Assembly: GCA_947304405.1 (NCBI GenBank)
Contig: CAMZBB010000012.1
Location: 1 to 42,334, forward strand
Source of the DNA: an uncultured Clostridia bacterium
GTDB taxonomy: Bacteria; Bacillota; Clostridia; Saccharofermentanales; Saccharofermentanaceae
DNA length: 42,334 nucleotides
Direction: 5' to 3'
The position numbers and the translations under genes were made by a program. Below, piece by piece: positions 1 through 8,872 of this stretch. Every line of letters starts with the position of its first letter. The first letter of the stretch is position 1. The notes beneath the pieces were generated by a model that saw only the letters and a list, made by a program, of their open reading frames with translations, searched no databases and was not told the DNA's origin.

Positions 1-5
1 TGTTT

Positions 6-203
6 TTAGGCTTTCTCAGCAGATTCGAAAACCTTGAACTGAAGAATAGCCAGAAATGCGATGACTCCTGCGAAGATGAAATCCATCATTACCTTAGGTG
101 AAGAGATAAGCGCGTTCTCGAATGCCATTGCGTAAACTCCTAAGAGTGCGAGAATTCCAGCTACTGCGAAAGCGATGATGAAGATAAAAGATTTTCCGTC
201 CAT
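6..203 (-). CDS. Small two-helix membrane protein, unknown function
   Basis: This 65-residue protein has two hydrophobic segments (about residues 6-27 and 40-56) joined by a short polar loop, and ends in a charged tail. It is almost certainly an integral membrane protein. I do not recognise a family. The chosen ATG at 203 follows an AGGAGGAA site at 213-218 with good spacing. An in-frame upstream ATG at 260, preceded by AAGGG, would add a very basic, A-rich-encoded tail of 19 residues, so both starts are possible. It is transcribed away from the large acyltransferase gene to its right, with about 270 bases between them. Confidence 0.6.
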   Translation of the reverse strand: MDGKSFIFIIAFAVAGILALLGVYAMAFENALISSPKVMMDFIFAGVIAFLAILQFKVFESAEKA

Positions 204-473
204 TTTTTTGTTCCTCCTGTTTGTTTTGGTTTTGAGTTTGTTTTTGTTTGATGGCTTCATTATTGCCCTTAAAAAGCCCCGTAACCATCAGCAATGAAGG
301 GCCGTTCTGACGATTAAGCAACACTCACGGAAAGATGTGTCGATAAACTGTAAAAAAGTTTGAAAAAAGTCTTGCGGATAATTCCAATTACAGCCAAAAA
401 GCCGTATCGTGATATAATAAGACACTATATAAGCATAAGAAAATAAGCATCAGGTAATAACAGAAAGAGTAAT
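204..473. other. Divergent intergenic region
   Basis: This 270-base gap separates the small membrane protein (minus) from the acyltransferase fusion (plus). The only clear element is the extended -10 promoter at 410-418 for the plus gene. The minus side is A/C-rich near the small gene, and may encode its alternative N-terminus. I see no convincing RNA gene here. Confidence 0.5.
410..418 (+). promoter_or_regulatory. Extended -10 promoter
   Basis: TGATATAAT matches an extended -10 (TGnTATAAT) about 55 bases upstream of the acyltransferase fusion start. No good -35 is visible at 17 bases spacing, as is common for extended -10 promoters. Confidence 0.6.
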
Positions 474-3410
474 ATGAGCACCTCATCTTTGTCCGGCAAT
501 AACCGAAGTTTATATTGGGACAATATAAAAGGTTTTCTTATCCTGCTAGTTGTTTTCGCGCATATCCTTTATCAGTTGAAAGCCGGTTCAGGCTATATCA
601 ATGCGACTTTCGATTATATCTATATGTTCCATATGCCGGCATTCGTCTTTATTTCCGGCTATTTCGGCAAGAGCGACCGTTCAAGAAGCTTTGGCAACAT
701 CTTCAAATTTGCATTTCTGTATTTCGTATTCAACAGCATCACGCTTTTCATAAAGTACAAGGACGGCCTGACATCGCTCACCGAACCACTCTATTCATAT
801 TGGTATCTCATAGCCTTGATCGCATGGAGACTGACAGCCCACAAGATAGCCAAGATCAAAGGCATTGTATTTTTCTTATTTGCCGCAGCCATGATCGCAG
901 GCTTCTTCACGTCTGTCGACAATCATTTCGCCATAGCAAGGATAATCGGTTTCTATCCTTTCTATATGCTCGGTTATAAGTTAAGCGAAGAAAAGAGCAA
1001 TAAACTTTCCGGTATGAAATACTCGAACAGAATGCTCCTGGGCATCGTTTCCGTATTAGGAGCTGCGATACTCGGATTCGCTTTGCGTGAGATCCTCGGA
1101 TTCAAAGGAATGGCTCTGTATCTTCAGCCGTATAAAGACCTTACTGAAGTCTTGGGACGTGCTGTCTTTTTCACGACCGCCTTACTTATGCTTTTCGCTT
1201 TAAGATCCCTTGCACACGATAAAGAACTCCCCTTTTTAACGTTGTTCGGCCGCAATTCTTTATGGATCTTTGTATTGCACAGAATGTTTGCATTATGGTC
1301 CGGCGACTTTATCACCCTCTTCCCCGGTGTGTTCCAAGTGCCGGTATCAGTGCTTTTCACCTTTGTAATATGCATTCTGTTCGGTAACGATCATGTTGCC
1401 GGATTCATGAGCAGATTCACGTCATCGGCTGCCGATATCTTTACTGGAAAAGCAAAGAAGATCAGTGCCGCAAAGATCGTTTCTGTTCTGGTCGCATCAG
1501 GTCTCGTTGTAATAGCCGTCTACAATGCTTTGAACCTTAACAAAAAACCTGCTGAAGCAAAGCCTCAGCAGACTTCAAATGAACACGCCTCAGATATCGT
1601 ATATCCTGCAATGACAGCTTCTCAAAAAATCGCTTTTGACAAGGCTTTCAGGATTACATTCGCAGGCGATCTCATTCTTCTTGAGGATCAGGTCAAGCTC
1701 GGATACACGGGTAACGGTTACGATTTCAATGACGTATTCGAGCGCGCAAAGCCTTACATCTCCTCTGCCGATCTTGCAATAGGCGTTTTCGAAGGCCCGA
1801 TGGCAGGCGAAGACAAAGGCTATACGACAGGCAATTTCGATGACGGCAAAAAGCTCTATCTGAATTTCCCCGATGAGTTTGCGGCCTCTGTAAAGAACGC
1901 TGGTTTTGACCTTGTCACAACAGCCAACAACCACCTGATGGACAAGGGCGAAGAAGGCGCAAAGAGAACCATAGACGTCCTGGACAAGATCGGCCTTGAC
2001 CATACGGGTTCTTATAAAGATGCCGCGGATAAAGAGAAAAAACATGTAAAACTGGTTGAGAAAGACGGCATTAAGATCGCCGTGCTTTCTTACACGTTCT
2101 GCAGTAACTATATCTCAAATGATGACCTGATCGACGGAAAGTACAGCTACATCACTTCCATGATCTCAGGTACCGAGGGGCCGCAGTTCGAAAAACTCAA
2201 AGCTCAGGTTGAAGAAGATTTCAAACAGGCTAAATCATTATCGCCTGATCTTATCCTCGTTCTTCCCCACGTCGGGACCCAGTTCTCAAACTCACCGGAT
2301 AAAGAGCAGGAAGTCTGGTTTAAGATCTTCAAGGATAACGGCGCCGACATCATACTCGGCGATCACCCGCATGTAGTTGAGCCTGTTACGATCGAAGAGG
2401 TCAACGGAAAGAAAGTCTATACCGTTTACTGCCCCGGCAATTTCGCTAACAGATACCGCGACAGACAGGGTGATACGAGCATGCTGGTCGATGTATACGT
2501 CGACCGCGAAACAAAGCAGATCATCGGCGGAAGCATAGTTCCTCTTTACACTTATGCTCCAGCAGGCAGGAATTACAAAGCTGTTCCGATCTATGACATC
2601 GTTAACGACCAAGATCTTCGCAAGGAACTTACAACTGACGACATCGATCGTGCCGGAAAAGCCCATGACATAATAACCGAAGTGGTTTTCGGCAACAAAA
2701 TGAAGCTCACTTCTATCAGCGAAAGATACTATTTCAATGCTGACGGATTCCTGCGCACGAAGGCCAAAGCGCTTGAAATGACTGACAGAATGTACGACAG
2801 TACCTTGTACCGTGCCATTTCCGGCGCTGATAAAGTATGCTTCGTCGGAGACTCCGTTACGGAAGGCACCAAAAACGGCGGAACGCCCTGGTATGAGCCC
2901 ATTGAAGGATTGTTCCCCGGCAAGGACATATCCAATTTTTCAAAGGGCGGCTGCACAGTATCCTATATACTCGAAAACACGGATAAGATTCCTGCTTCTG
3001 ATCTCTATGTAATAGCGATCGGGACAAATGACATCCGCTATCGTAATGAAAGCACCTGCGCAATGACAAAAGAGATCTACATTGAACGGATCAATGAACT
3101 CAAGGAAAAGCTTAAATCAAAATCCGGCAATGCAAGATACATGTTCATAGCACCGTGGTATTCAACAGACGGCGACCCTTATGCCAAGATGTCTCACGCT
3201 GAAACCGTGGCATTGAATGAAGAGTATTCCTCAGCACTGGAAAAGTACTGCAAAGACAACTCCCTGATGTATGTAAACGCAAATCCTTACATCAAAAACG
3301 TCCTGTCAATGAAGACCGACAGGACGTATCTGCTGGATCACATTCATCCGAATGCATCCAATGGAGTCAAATTATATTCAAAAGCAGTTCTCTTATCCGG
3401 TAAGGATTAA
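474..3410 (+). CDS. Membrane acyltransferase - CapA-like - SGNH hydrolase fusion protein
   Basis: Three domains are joined in 978 residues. Residues 12-310 are a multi-helix membrane acyltransferase of the fucose 4-O-acetylase-like group: Asp16, then Lys19 and His30 in the usual basic-x10-His position, and MPAFVFISGYF near 54. A further membrane helix lies near 333-352. Residues 391-700 resemble the CapA/PgsA metallophosphatase fold, with FAGDL (Asp399), ANNH (484-487), LPHVG (His599) and GDHPH (629-633). Residues 787-975 are an SGNH/GDSL hydrolase, with GDS (Ser794), GTND (850-853) and the Asp955/His958 pair. The topology puts the CapA and SGNH parts outside the cell, so modification of an envelope polymer, with both acyl transfer and deacylation, is plausible; the substrate is unknown. 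The start at 474 has only a weak AAAGAG site. Its stop overlaps the convergent dapL stop by four bases. Confidence 0.85.
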   Translation: MSTSSLSGNNRSLYWDNIKGFLILLVVFAHILYQLKAGSGYINATFDYIYMFHMPAFVFISGYFGKSDRSRSFGNIFKFAFLYFVFNSITLFIKYKDGLTSLTEPLYSYWYLIALIAWRLTAHKIAKIKGIVFFLFAAAMIAGFFTSVDNHFAIARIIGFYPFYMLGYKLSEEKSNKLSGMKYSNRMLLGIVSVLGAAILGFALREILGFKGMALYLQPYKDLTEVLGRAVFFTTALLMLFALRSLAHDKELPFLTLFGRNSLWIFVLHRMFALWSGDFITLFPGVFQVPVSVLFTFVICILFGNDHVAGFMSRFTSSAADIFTGKAKKISAAKIVSVLVASGLVVIAVYNALNLNKKPAEAKPQQTSNEHASDIVYPAMTASQKIAFDKAFRITFAGDLILLEDQVKLGYTGNGYDFNDVFERAKPYISSADLAIGVFEGPMAGEDKGYTTGNFDDGKKLYLNFPDEFAASVKNAGFDLVTTANNHLMDKGEEGAKRTIDVLDKIGLDHTGSYKDAADKEKKHVKLVEKDGIKIAVLSYTFCSNYISNDDLIDGKYSYITSMISGTEGPQFEKLKAQVEEDFKQAKSLSPDLILVLPHVGTQFSNSPDKEQEVWFKIFKDNGADIILGDHPHVVEPVTIEEVNGKKVYTVYCPGNFANRYRDRQGDTSMLVDVYVDRETKQIIGGSIVPLYTYAPAGRNYKAVPIYDIVNDQDLRKELTTDDIDRAGKAHDIITEVVFGNKMKLTSISERYYFNADGFLRTKAKALEMTDRMYDSTLYRAISGADKVCFVGDSVTEGTKNGGTPWYEPIEGLFPGKDISNFSKGGCTVSYILENTDKIPASDLYVIAIGTNDIRYRNESTCAMTKEIYIERINELKEKLKSKSGNARYMFIAPWYSTDGDPYAKMSHAETVALNEEYSSALEKYCKDNSLMYVNANPYIKNVLSMKTDRTYLLDHIHPNASNGVKLYSKAVLLSGKD

Positions 3411-4585
3411 AGAGCTGAAAGCCTTCTGCAGGCTTCTGCCGTACCTTCCGCGGAACCGAATGCGGTAAGCCTGAAGAATCCGCTGCCCGCCTCACCGAAG
3501 CCTTCGCCCGGTGTTCCGACTATGGAATACTTAGACAGCAGCATGTCGAAAAACTCCCAGCCGCCCATGTTTCCCGGGCACTTGAGCCAGATGTAAGGCG
3601 AATTCACGCCGCCCGTGAAGAATATGTTCTTGGACTTAAGGAGTTCAGCGAGCATCGTGGCATTTTTCCTGTAGTATTCGATGTTTTCCATGCAGGCTTT
3701 GACTCCCTCGGGAGTGAGGACGGCCTCTGCCGCACGCTGGACGGGATAGGAAACGCCGTTGAACTTTGTCGCCTGCCTTCTTGCCCAGAGAGCCGCGATC
3801 TTTGTGCCGTTTGATTCAAGGCCTTCAGGGACGACGGTCCATCCGCATCTCGTTCCGGTAAAACCTGCAAACTTGGAGAATGACGAGACTTCGATGGCGC
3901 ATGTGTCGGCGCCTTCGATCTGGTAAATGGTGTGAGGCACGTCTTCTGTAATGAAAGCCTCATAAGCCGCATCAAAGATGATCAAAGAACCTGTCTCAAG
4001 AGCGTAATCGACCCATGATTTCAGTCCTTCGAATCCATAGACGGCGCCGGTCGGATTATTCGGAGAGCAGATGTAGATGACAGCGGGATTGCCCTTCTTC
4101 TCAGGCGGCATCGGCAGGAATCCGTTGTCCGCCGAACCGGGTACCAGCGTTATCTTCCTTCCTGACATGAGATTCGAATCAACATAGACCGGATATACGG
4201 GGTCGGGAATGATGATCTCGTTGTCTCCCAAGATGTCCACGATATTGCCGAGGTCGCTCTTTGCACCGTCAGAAACAAATATCGAAGAAGCCTTTATATC
4301 TGTCCCGAGTGCCTTGTAATGGCCGCTGATGGCTTCTCTTAAGAAATCGTAGCCGTATTCGGGCGGATATCCTCTGAAGGATTCTTTGACGCCCATTTCG
4401 CGCGCAGCCGATTCCATAGCAGTGACAGCGGGCTTGGGAAGCGGGAGCGTGACGTCTCCGATGCCCATCTTGATTACGGATGCATCCGGATTCGCCTCTT
4501 TGAAAGCACTTACTCGCTTTGCAATGTCCGAAAACAGGTAGTTCTGCTTGATCTTGCCGAAATTCTCATTGATGTTGATCTTCAT
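3407..4585 (-). CDS. dapL: LL-diaminopimelate aminotransferase
   Basis: This fold-type I PLP aminotransferase of 392 residues converts tetrahydrodipicolinate directly to LL-diaminopimelate, supplying lysine and peptidoglycan. The PLP lysine is Lys238 within SSFSKFAGFTGTR, and the cofactor site also includes SDGAKSD (105-111) and the SPNNPTG loop (174-180). The N-terminal start fits the family, and GAGAGGAA precedes the ATG. It is the last gene of the glmS-purF-dapL run, 12 bases after purF, so it is probably cotranscribed with them. It is cytoplasmic. Its stop overlaps that of the convergent acyltransferase fusion. DapL and other class I aminotransferases are similar, but the N-terminal motif set here favours DapL. 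Confidence 0.88.
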   Translation of the reverse strand: MKININENFGKIKQNYLFSDIAKRVSAFKEANPDASVIKMGIGDVTLPLPKPAVTAMESAAREMGVKESFRGYPPEYGYDFLREAISGHYKALGTDIKASSIFVSDGAKSDLGNIVDILGDNEIIIPDPVYPVYVDSNLMSGRKITLVPGSADNGFLPMPPEKKGNPAVIYICSPNNPTGAVYGFEGLKSWVDYALETGSLIIFDAAYEAFITEDVPHTIYQIEGADTCAIEVSSFSKFAGFTGTRCGWTVVPEGLESNGTKIAALWARRQATKFNGVSYPVQRAAEAVLTPEGVKACMENIEYYRKNATMLAELLKSKNIFFTGGVNSPYIWLKCPGNMGGWEFFDMLLSKYSIVGTPGEGFGEAGSGFFRLTAFGSAEGTAEACRRLSAL

Positions 4586-4597
4586 TTTATATTCCTC

Positions 4598-6010
4598 TCA
4601 TTTTTCAAAATCACCGCGAATGTCCTCTTCAGGCGGCTGTTCGGGATAGTTCCCCGTAAAGCAACCCTTGCAGACGCATATCTTATTCGAGACAAGGTCG
4701 TCCAGCCTTTCTTCCCTTAGGTAACCCAAGGTGTCGGCGCCTATCTTTTCCCTGATCTGATCTATGGTCCTGTTATAAGCTATCAGCTGTTCCCTCGCGG
4801 GCACGTCGGTTCCGAAAAAGCAGGGCCACAGAAACGGCGGCGAGCTTATCCTCATATGGACTTCCTTTGCGCCCGCTTCCCTGAGCATCGAGATGATCCT
4901 GTCCGATGTCGTGCCTCTGACGATCGAGTCATCAACTATGACAACGCGCTTTCCTGCGACAGCGCTCTTCATGGCATTGAGTTTGACCATGACGCTGTCC
5001 TCGCGTCTCTTCTGTCCGGGTTTGATGAATGTTCTTCCAATATAGGAATTCTTCACGAAAACCTGTCCGAAAGGGATCCCGGATGCCATTGAATATCCGA
5101 GAGCCGCCACATTGCCTGATTCGGGGACTCCTGCGACAACGTCGGCCTCTATGGGATCGTCCTCATAGAGGAACTTTCCTGCCCTGATCCTCGATTCATA
5201 AACGCTTATCCCGTCTATCGCCGAATCAGGTCTGGCAAAATAAATGTATTCGAAAATGCAGTGCCCGTGACACTCTTTGGGCAGGCAGTTCGACCGGTCA
5301 GAGATTATCTCACCCTCCGAAGTGACGGTAACGATCTCACCCGGCTCAACATCTCTGACGTATTCAGCGCCGATCGTATCGAGGGCGCATGTCTCGGAAG
5401 CAAATATCCATGCTTTATCGCGTTTGCCAAGCACCAGCGGTCTGAAACCGAAGGGGTCTCGTGCACCGATAAGCTTTCTCGGCGACATTATAACGAGGCT
5501 GTACGCTCCGTGGAGTTTTTTCATCGCAAGCCTTACAGCTTCCTCAACGCTTCCGGACTCAAGACGTTCCCTTGCAACAAGATATGCTATAAGTTCAGAG
5601 TCGATCGTCGTCTGGAAGATGGCACCCGTATAAGCCAACTCATCCCTTAGTTCCAAAGAATTAGTGAGGTTGCCGTTATGGGCAAGCGCAAGCGTTCCCT
5701 TAACGTATTCAAGAACCAGCGGCTGGGCGTTCTCGCGCGTGGACGATCCTGCCGTTGAATACCTGACGTGACCTATTCCCATGTTGCCCGGGAGCTTGTC
5801 GATCTCTTCGCCGGTAAATACCTCGTTGACCAGTCCCATATCCTTGTAGGACTTAACCCTTCCCTTCGGCTCTGAAGTGTCGCTCACTGCGATGCCGCAG
5901 CTCTCCTGACCTCTGTGCTGAAGCGAAAGCAGTCCGTAATAAACCGTGTGAGCTACGTCACCGCCTCCTATGTCATATATTCCGAAAACTCCGCATTCCT
6001 CGTGGATCAT
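4598..6010 (-). CDS. purF: Amidophosphoribosyltransferase
   Basis: PurF makes 5-phosphoribosylamine from PRPP and glutamine, the first step of purine synthesis. The N-terminus MIHEE-Cys6 implies a short propeptide cleaved to expose the catalytic Cys6 of the class II glutaminase. The PRPP loop is VVIVDDSIVRGTT (356-368). Cys251, Cys397, Cys447 and Cys450 match the four [4Fe-4S] ligands of the B. subtilis-type enzyme. The length of 470 is normal. AGAGGT lies upstream of the ATG. It sits 11 bases after glmS and 12 bases before dapL, so it is placed with two other biosynthetic genes rather than in a purine operon. Confidence 0.95.
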   Translation of the reverse strand: MIHEECGVFGIYDIGGGDVAHTVYYGLLSLQHRGQESCGIAVSDTSEPKGRVKSYKDMGLVNEVFTGEEIDKLPGNMGIGHVRYSTAGSSTRENAQPLVLEYVKGTLALAHNGNLTNSLELRDELAYTGAIFQTTIDSELIAYLVARERLESGSVEEAVRLAMKKLHGAYSLVIMSPRKLIGARDPFGFRPLVLGKRDKAWIFASETCALDTIGAEYVRDVEPGEIVTVTSEGEIISDRSNCLPKECHGHCIFEYIYFARPDSAIDGISVYESRIRAGKFLYEDDPIEADVVAGVPESGNVAALGYSMASGIPFGQVFVKNSYIGRTFIKPGQKRREDSVMVKLNAMKSAVAGKRVVIVDDSIVRGTTSDRIISMLREAGAKEVHMRISSPPFLWPCFFGTDVPAREQLIAYNRTIDQIREKIGADTLGYLREERLDDLVSNKICVCKGCFTGNYPEQPPEEDIRGDFEK

Positions 6011-6021
6011 GGTCTTACCTC

Positions 6022-7872
6022 TTACTCGACAGTAACGCTCTTTGCGAGGTTTCTCGGCTTGTCGACATCAAGTCCCCTTGCGCAGGATACGTAGTAACCC
6101 AACAGCTGCAAAGGGATTATCGCAAGAGAAGCAGTAAACAGTTCATGTATCTTCGGAACGTAGACGACAAAATCTGCGGAATCCTCTATCGAATAATTGC
6201 CGAAGCTCGTAAGCGCCATCAGATAAGCGCCTCTGCTCTTTGTCTCAACAAGGTTCGACAATGTCTTCTCATAAAGCCTGCTCTGCGTCAGAACGCCGAT
6301 CACAAAGGTACCGTTCTCGATAAGGCTTATCGTGCCGTGCTTGAGCTCGCCTGCGGCGTACGCTTCGCTGTGGATGTAAGAGATCTCCTTCATCTTGAGA
6401 GAACCTTCCATGCAGATCGAGTAATCGATCCCTCTTCCGATGAAGAATATGTCCTTCTGTGCTGCGAGTTTCGAAGAGAACCACTGCAGGCGCTCCTTGT
6501 CCTCGAGCATCTTTCTGATCTTATCGGGGATATTCATTACCTCGGTCAGGAGTTCCTGTTTCTTCTCCTCATCGATCGTGCCTTTAACGGAAGCCATCTC
6601 GATTGCCAGGATGTATGACAATGCAAGCTGTGCGCTGTATGCTTTAGTGGTGGCAACGGAGATCTCGGGACCTGCCATCGTGTAGAGCACGTGATCTGCT
6701 TCACGCGCAATAGTCGAACCGATAACGTTGACTATCGCAAGAGTCTTTATTCCCGCTGCCTTGCACTTACGGAGTGCAGCAAGCGAATCCGCAGTCTCTC
6801 CCGACTGGCTGATGATGATCACGAGCGAATCCTTGGCGAAAGGCATGTTCCTGTATCTGAATTCGGACGCGAGTTCGCATCTGACGGGAATTTGGACGAG
6901 TTCCTCAATCACGTACTGCGAAGCCATTCCAACGTGATATGCTGAGCCGCAGGCAACAATGTAGATCTGTGAGACCGACTTGATCTCATCGGCATTGAAA
7001 CCTGCCTGTGAAAGATCTGTCACGTACTTCTCGCCTTCAGGGGTAACAACTGACTTAAGAGTATCCGCGACCGCCCTGGGCTGCTCGTGGATCTCCTTCA
7101 TCATGAAATGCTCGAAACCGTCCTTCTCGGCAGCAGAAGCATCCCAATCGATAGTAACCTGTTCCTTCTCGATGACGTCGCCGTCGAGGTTGTAGAAGGT
7201 TGCCTTTCCCGCCTCTATGCAAGCCATCTCGAGATCGGCGATATAGTAAACGTTACGGGTATACTTAAGGATCGCGGGGACGTCGGAAGCGACATAGGAA
7301 GCATCCTTGTCAACGCCTATGATCATGGGGCTGTCCTTGCGCGCAACGAAGATCTTGCCCGGATGGTCCTTGAACATTACCGCGAGAGCGTAAGAGCCTC
7401 TTACACGGACCATGGTCTTTGCGAGAGCCTCGATCGGATCGTGGGTGTATTTCTTGTAGTAGTAGTCGATCGTCTTGATCGCAACTTCCGTGTCAGTATC
7501 GGAATAGAACACGTAGCCCTTGCGGATCATCTTTTCGCGGAGCTGCTGGTAATTCTCAATGATGCCGTTGTGAACGCCTACCACATTGTAATCATCAACG
7601 ATATGGGGGTGAGCGTTGTTCTCGGAAGGTTCGCCGTGGGTCGCCCACCTTGTGTGACCGATACCGCAGGATCCGGTCAGGGCCTTTCCGCCGTCAGTCT
7701 TCTCGGCTAAGACCTTGAGACGTCCCTTGGCCTTGACGACGACTGGATCCTTATCACCGTCTCTTATAGCGAGGCCCGCGGAATCATAACCTCTGTATTC
7801 AAGTCTGGCCAGACCGTCAAGAAGGATCGGCGCAGCCTTTTTCTTACCCGTGTAACCAACAATACCGCACAT
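6022..7872 (-). CDS. glmS: Glutamine-fructose-6-phosphate aminotransferase (isomerizing)
   Basis: GlmS makes glucosamine-6-phosphate from fructose-6-phosphate and glutamine, the first step towards UDP-GlcNAc for peptidoglycan. Cys2 follows the initiator Met in MCGIVGYTG and is the glutaminase nucleophile. Two SIS domains follow, with the SGSAY-like ACGSAYH near 310 and SQSGET near 356. The C-terminus KPRNLAKSVTVE is the standard family ending. Length 616 is typical. AAAGGAAG precedes the ATG. The gene heads a minus-strand operon with purF and dapL. A strong promoter and a terminator-containing leader lie upstream, but no glmS ribozyme core is visible. Confidence 0.96.
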   Translation of the reverse strand: MCGIVGYTGKKKAAPILLDGLARLEYRGYDSAGLAIRDGDKDPVVVKAKGRLKVLAEKTDGGKALTGSCGIGHTRWATHGEPSENNAHPHIVDDYNVVGVHNGIIENYQQLREKMIRKGYVFYSDTDTEVAIKTIDYYYKKYTHDPIEALAKTMVRVRGSYALAVMFKDHPGKIFVARKDSPMIIGVDKDASYVASDVPAILKYTRNVYYIADLEMACIEAGKATFYNLDGDVIEKEQVTIDWDASAAEKDGFEHFMMKEIHEQPRAVADTLKSVVTPEGEKYVTDLSQAGFNADEIKSVSQIYIVACGSAYHVGMASQYVIEELVQIPVRCELASEFRYRNMPFAKDSLVIIISQSGETADSLAALRKCKAAGIKTLAIVNVIGSTIAREADHVLYTMAGPEISVATTKAYSAQLALSYILAIEMASVKGTIDEEKKQELLTEVMNIPDKIRKMLEDKERLQWFSSKLAAQKDIFFIGRGIDYSICMEGSLKMKEISYIHSEAYAAGELKHGTISLIENGTFVIGVLTQSRLYEKTLSNLVETKSRGAYLMALTSFGNYSIEDSADFVVYVPKIHELFTASLAIIPLQLLGYYVSCARGLDVDKPRNLAKSVTVE

Positions 7873-7889
7873 TAAGTTGTCTTCCTTTC

Positions 7890-7929
7890 AAAAAATATGG
7901 GTCCCCCGGTATTCACCGCGGGACCCCAT
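7890..7929 (-). terminator. Intrinsic terminator in the glmS leader
   Basis: Read on the minus strand, ATGGGGTCCC-GCGGT-GAAT-ACCG-GGGGACCCAT folds into a hairpin of about 13 pairs with one bulge and one mismatch, closed by a GAAT loop. It is followed directly by ATATTTTTT. It ends only about 20 bases before the glmS start, inside the 5' leader, so it would abort the operon transcript unless antitermination occurs. Base composition and U-tract fit a canonical Rho-independent terminator. Confidence 0.8.
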
Positions 7930-8036
7930 TGTCCAAAATTCAAATTGTGCTGTCTGAATTACCGGCAGTGAATACCAACGCTTTTATCTGAAGCGGATAA
8001 TGCATACTCATAGCTGATAAACCAGATAATTTTCAT
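7890..8036 (-). promoter_or_regulatory. Candidate attenuator leader of glmS-purF-dapL
   Basis: The predicted transcript start (about 8036) leaves a leader of roughly 165 nucleotides. GTGAATACC at 7908-7916 (as read on the minus strand, inside the terminator) can instead pair with GGTATTCAC at 7968-7976. The match extends through a G-U pair to 12 consecutive pairs and would disrupt the inner half of the terminator. Further upstream TTATCTG/CAGATAA (7984-7990 with 8023-8029) can form another stem. This architecture resembles transcription attenuation. The signal is not identifiable from sequence. Confidence 0.5.
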
Positions 8037-8042
8037 GTGTGT

Positions 8043-8071
8043 ATTTTATTATTTTAAAGGTTTGATGTAAA
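8043..8071 (-). promoter_or_regulatory. Sigma-A promoter of glmS operon
   Basis: On the minus strand TTTACA (8066-8071) is separated by 17 bases from TAAAAT (8043-8048). Both boxes are one mismatch from consensus. It drives the leader and glmS-purF-dapL. Confidence 0.7.
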
Positions 8072-8129
8072 GATTTTTATGCACAGACAATCAAGCCCTT
8101 TGTTCTTTGTTTTTGTGAGTAAACACCGA

Positions 8130-8861
8130 TTATTTACCCGTGATCGTCTTCTGTGCCTTATCAAAGAAAGAGATAAAGCCCTTACCCCTGTCCTTATTGC
8201 CCGAGAGTGCCTTGGACAGGTCGCTTGAGTAAGTGGCACTAATGCCGGCTTTCTTGAGCTTCGAATAAGCCTTGCTTCCGATGCTCGTGGTCCAGGACCA
8301 ACCGCCACCCGACTTTCCGACTCTGTAAACGATCAGGAAATGGTTCTGATCCTTAAAGTTGTTCTTATAAATGTTCTTCGTATAAGTCCTGAAATCGTCG
8401 CCCTTAAGATCAGTCTTGACCGTATATACGACGGGGATTATCTTTGTGGCCTTCTCAAACGCCGCAAGTTTGGCCTCGAGCGCTGCATCGTTCTTGATCA
8501 CGTTAGCCTCATCCTTAACATGAGTGGCGATCTTAACGGAAGGAGTAGGACCCGGGGTGCTGGTAGGCTTCTTCTTTGTTGTTGTCGTCTCTTCCTCGGT
8601 CTCTTTCTCTGTCGTGGTAGTAGGGGCCTCGGTCTCCTCAGTCGTAGTGACTGTCGTCTCCTCCTCGGTCTCCTCTTCCGTTTCCTCTGTGGTCTCTCCG
8701 TTATTGATTCTTGGAGCAAGAGCCTCCGTCGTAACAACAGGAGCCTGGGTCTGCACGACGACAGCGCTGCTCGGCGGTGTTGCCTTTTTCTTGCATCCGG
8801 CGAAAACCGAAGCGGCAAGCGTCATGGAAAGCAATATAGAAATTATCTTAAGTCTTTTCAT
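8130..8861 (-). CDS. TPM-domain-like lipoprotein
   Basis: The protein of 243 residues has a signal peptide with lipobox FAGC (Cys23), so it should be lipidated and anchored outside the membrane. Residues 50-105 are a low-complexity Thr/Glu/Pro linker. Residues about 108-243 resemble the TPM (TLP18.3/Psb32/MOLO-1) fold, with VKDEANVI, then VVYTVKTDLKGDD and FLIVYRVG in the expected order. That assignment is by eye and moderate. GGAGG lies eight bases before the ATG, and a palindrome precedes it. The gene stands alone between ppk and glmS; its stop lies in a weak stem-loop (8116-8138) without a U-run. Confidence 0.65.
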   Translation of the reverse strand: MKRLKIISILLSMTLAASVFAGCKKKATPPSSAVVVQTQAPVVTTEALAPRINNGETTEETEEETEEETTVTTTEETEAPTTTTEKETEEETTTTKKKPTSTPGPTPSVKIATHVKDEANVIKNDAALEAKLAAFEKATKIIPVVYTVKTDLKGDDFRTYTKNIYKNNFKDQNHFLIVYRVGKSGGGWSWTTSIGSKAYSKLKKAGISATYSSDLSKALSGNKDRGKGFISFFDKAQKTITGK

Positions 8862-8872
8862 CAGTTAACCTC

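Noticed and set aside
7890..8036. T-box leader for glmS
   Set aside because: A partial GGTCCCGCGG resembles the T-box, but the exact TGGNACC sequence, a specifier stem and the usual length are missing, and glmS is not an amino acid gene.
7873..8040. glmS ribozyme/riboswitch
   Set aside because: The conserved ribozyme core (AGCGCC...GACGAGG pattern) is not found in the leader on the minus strand.
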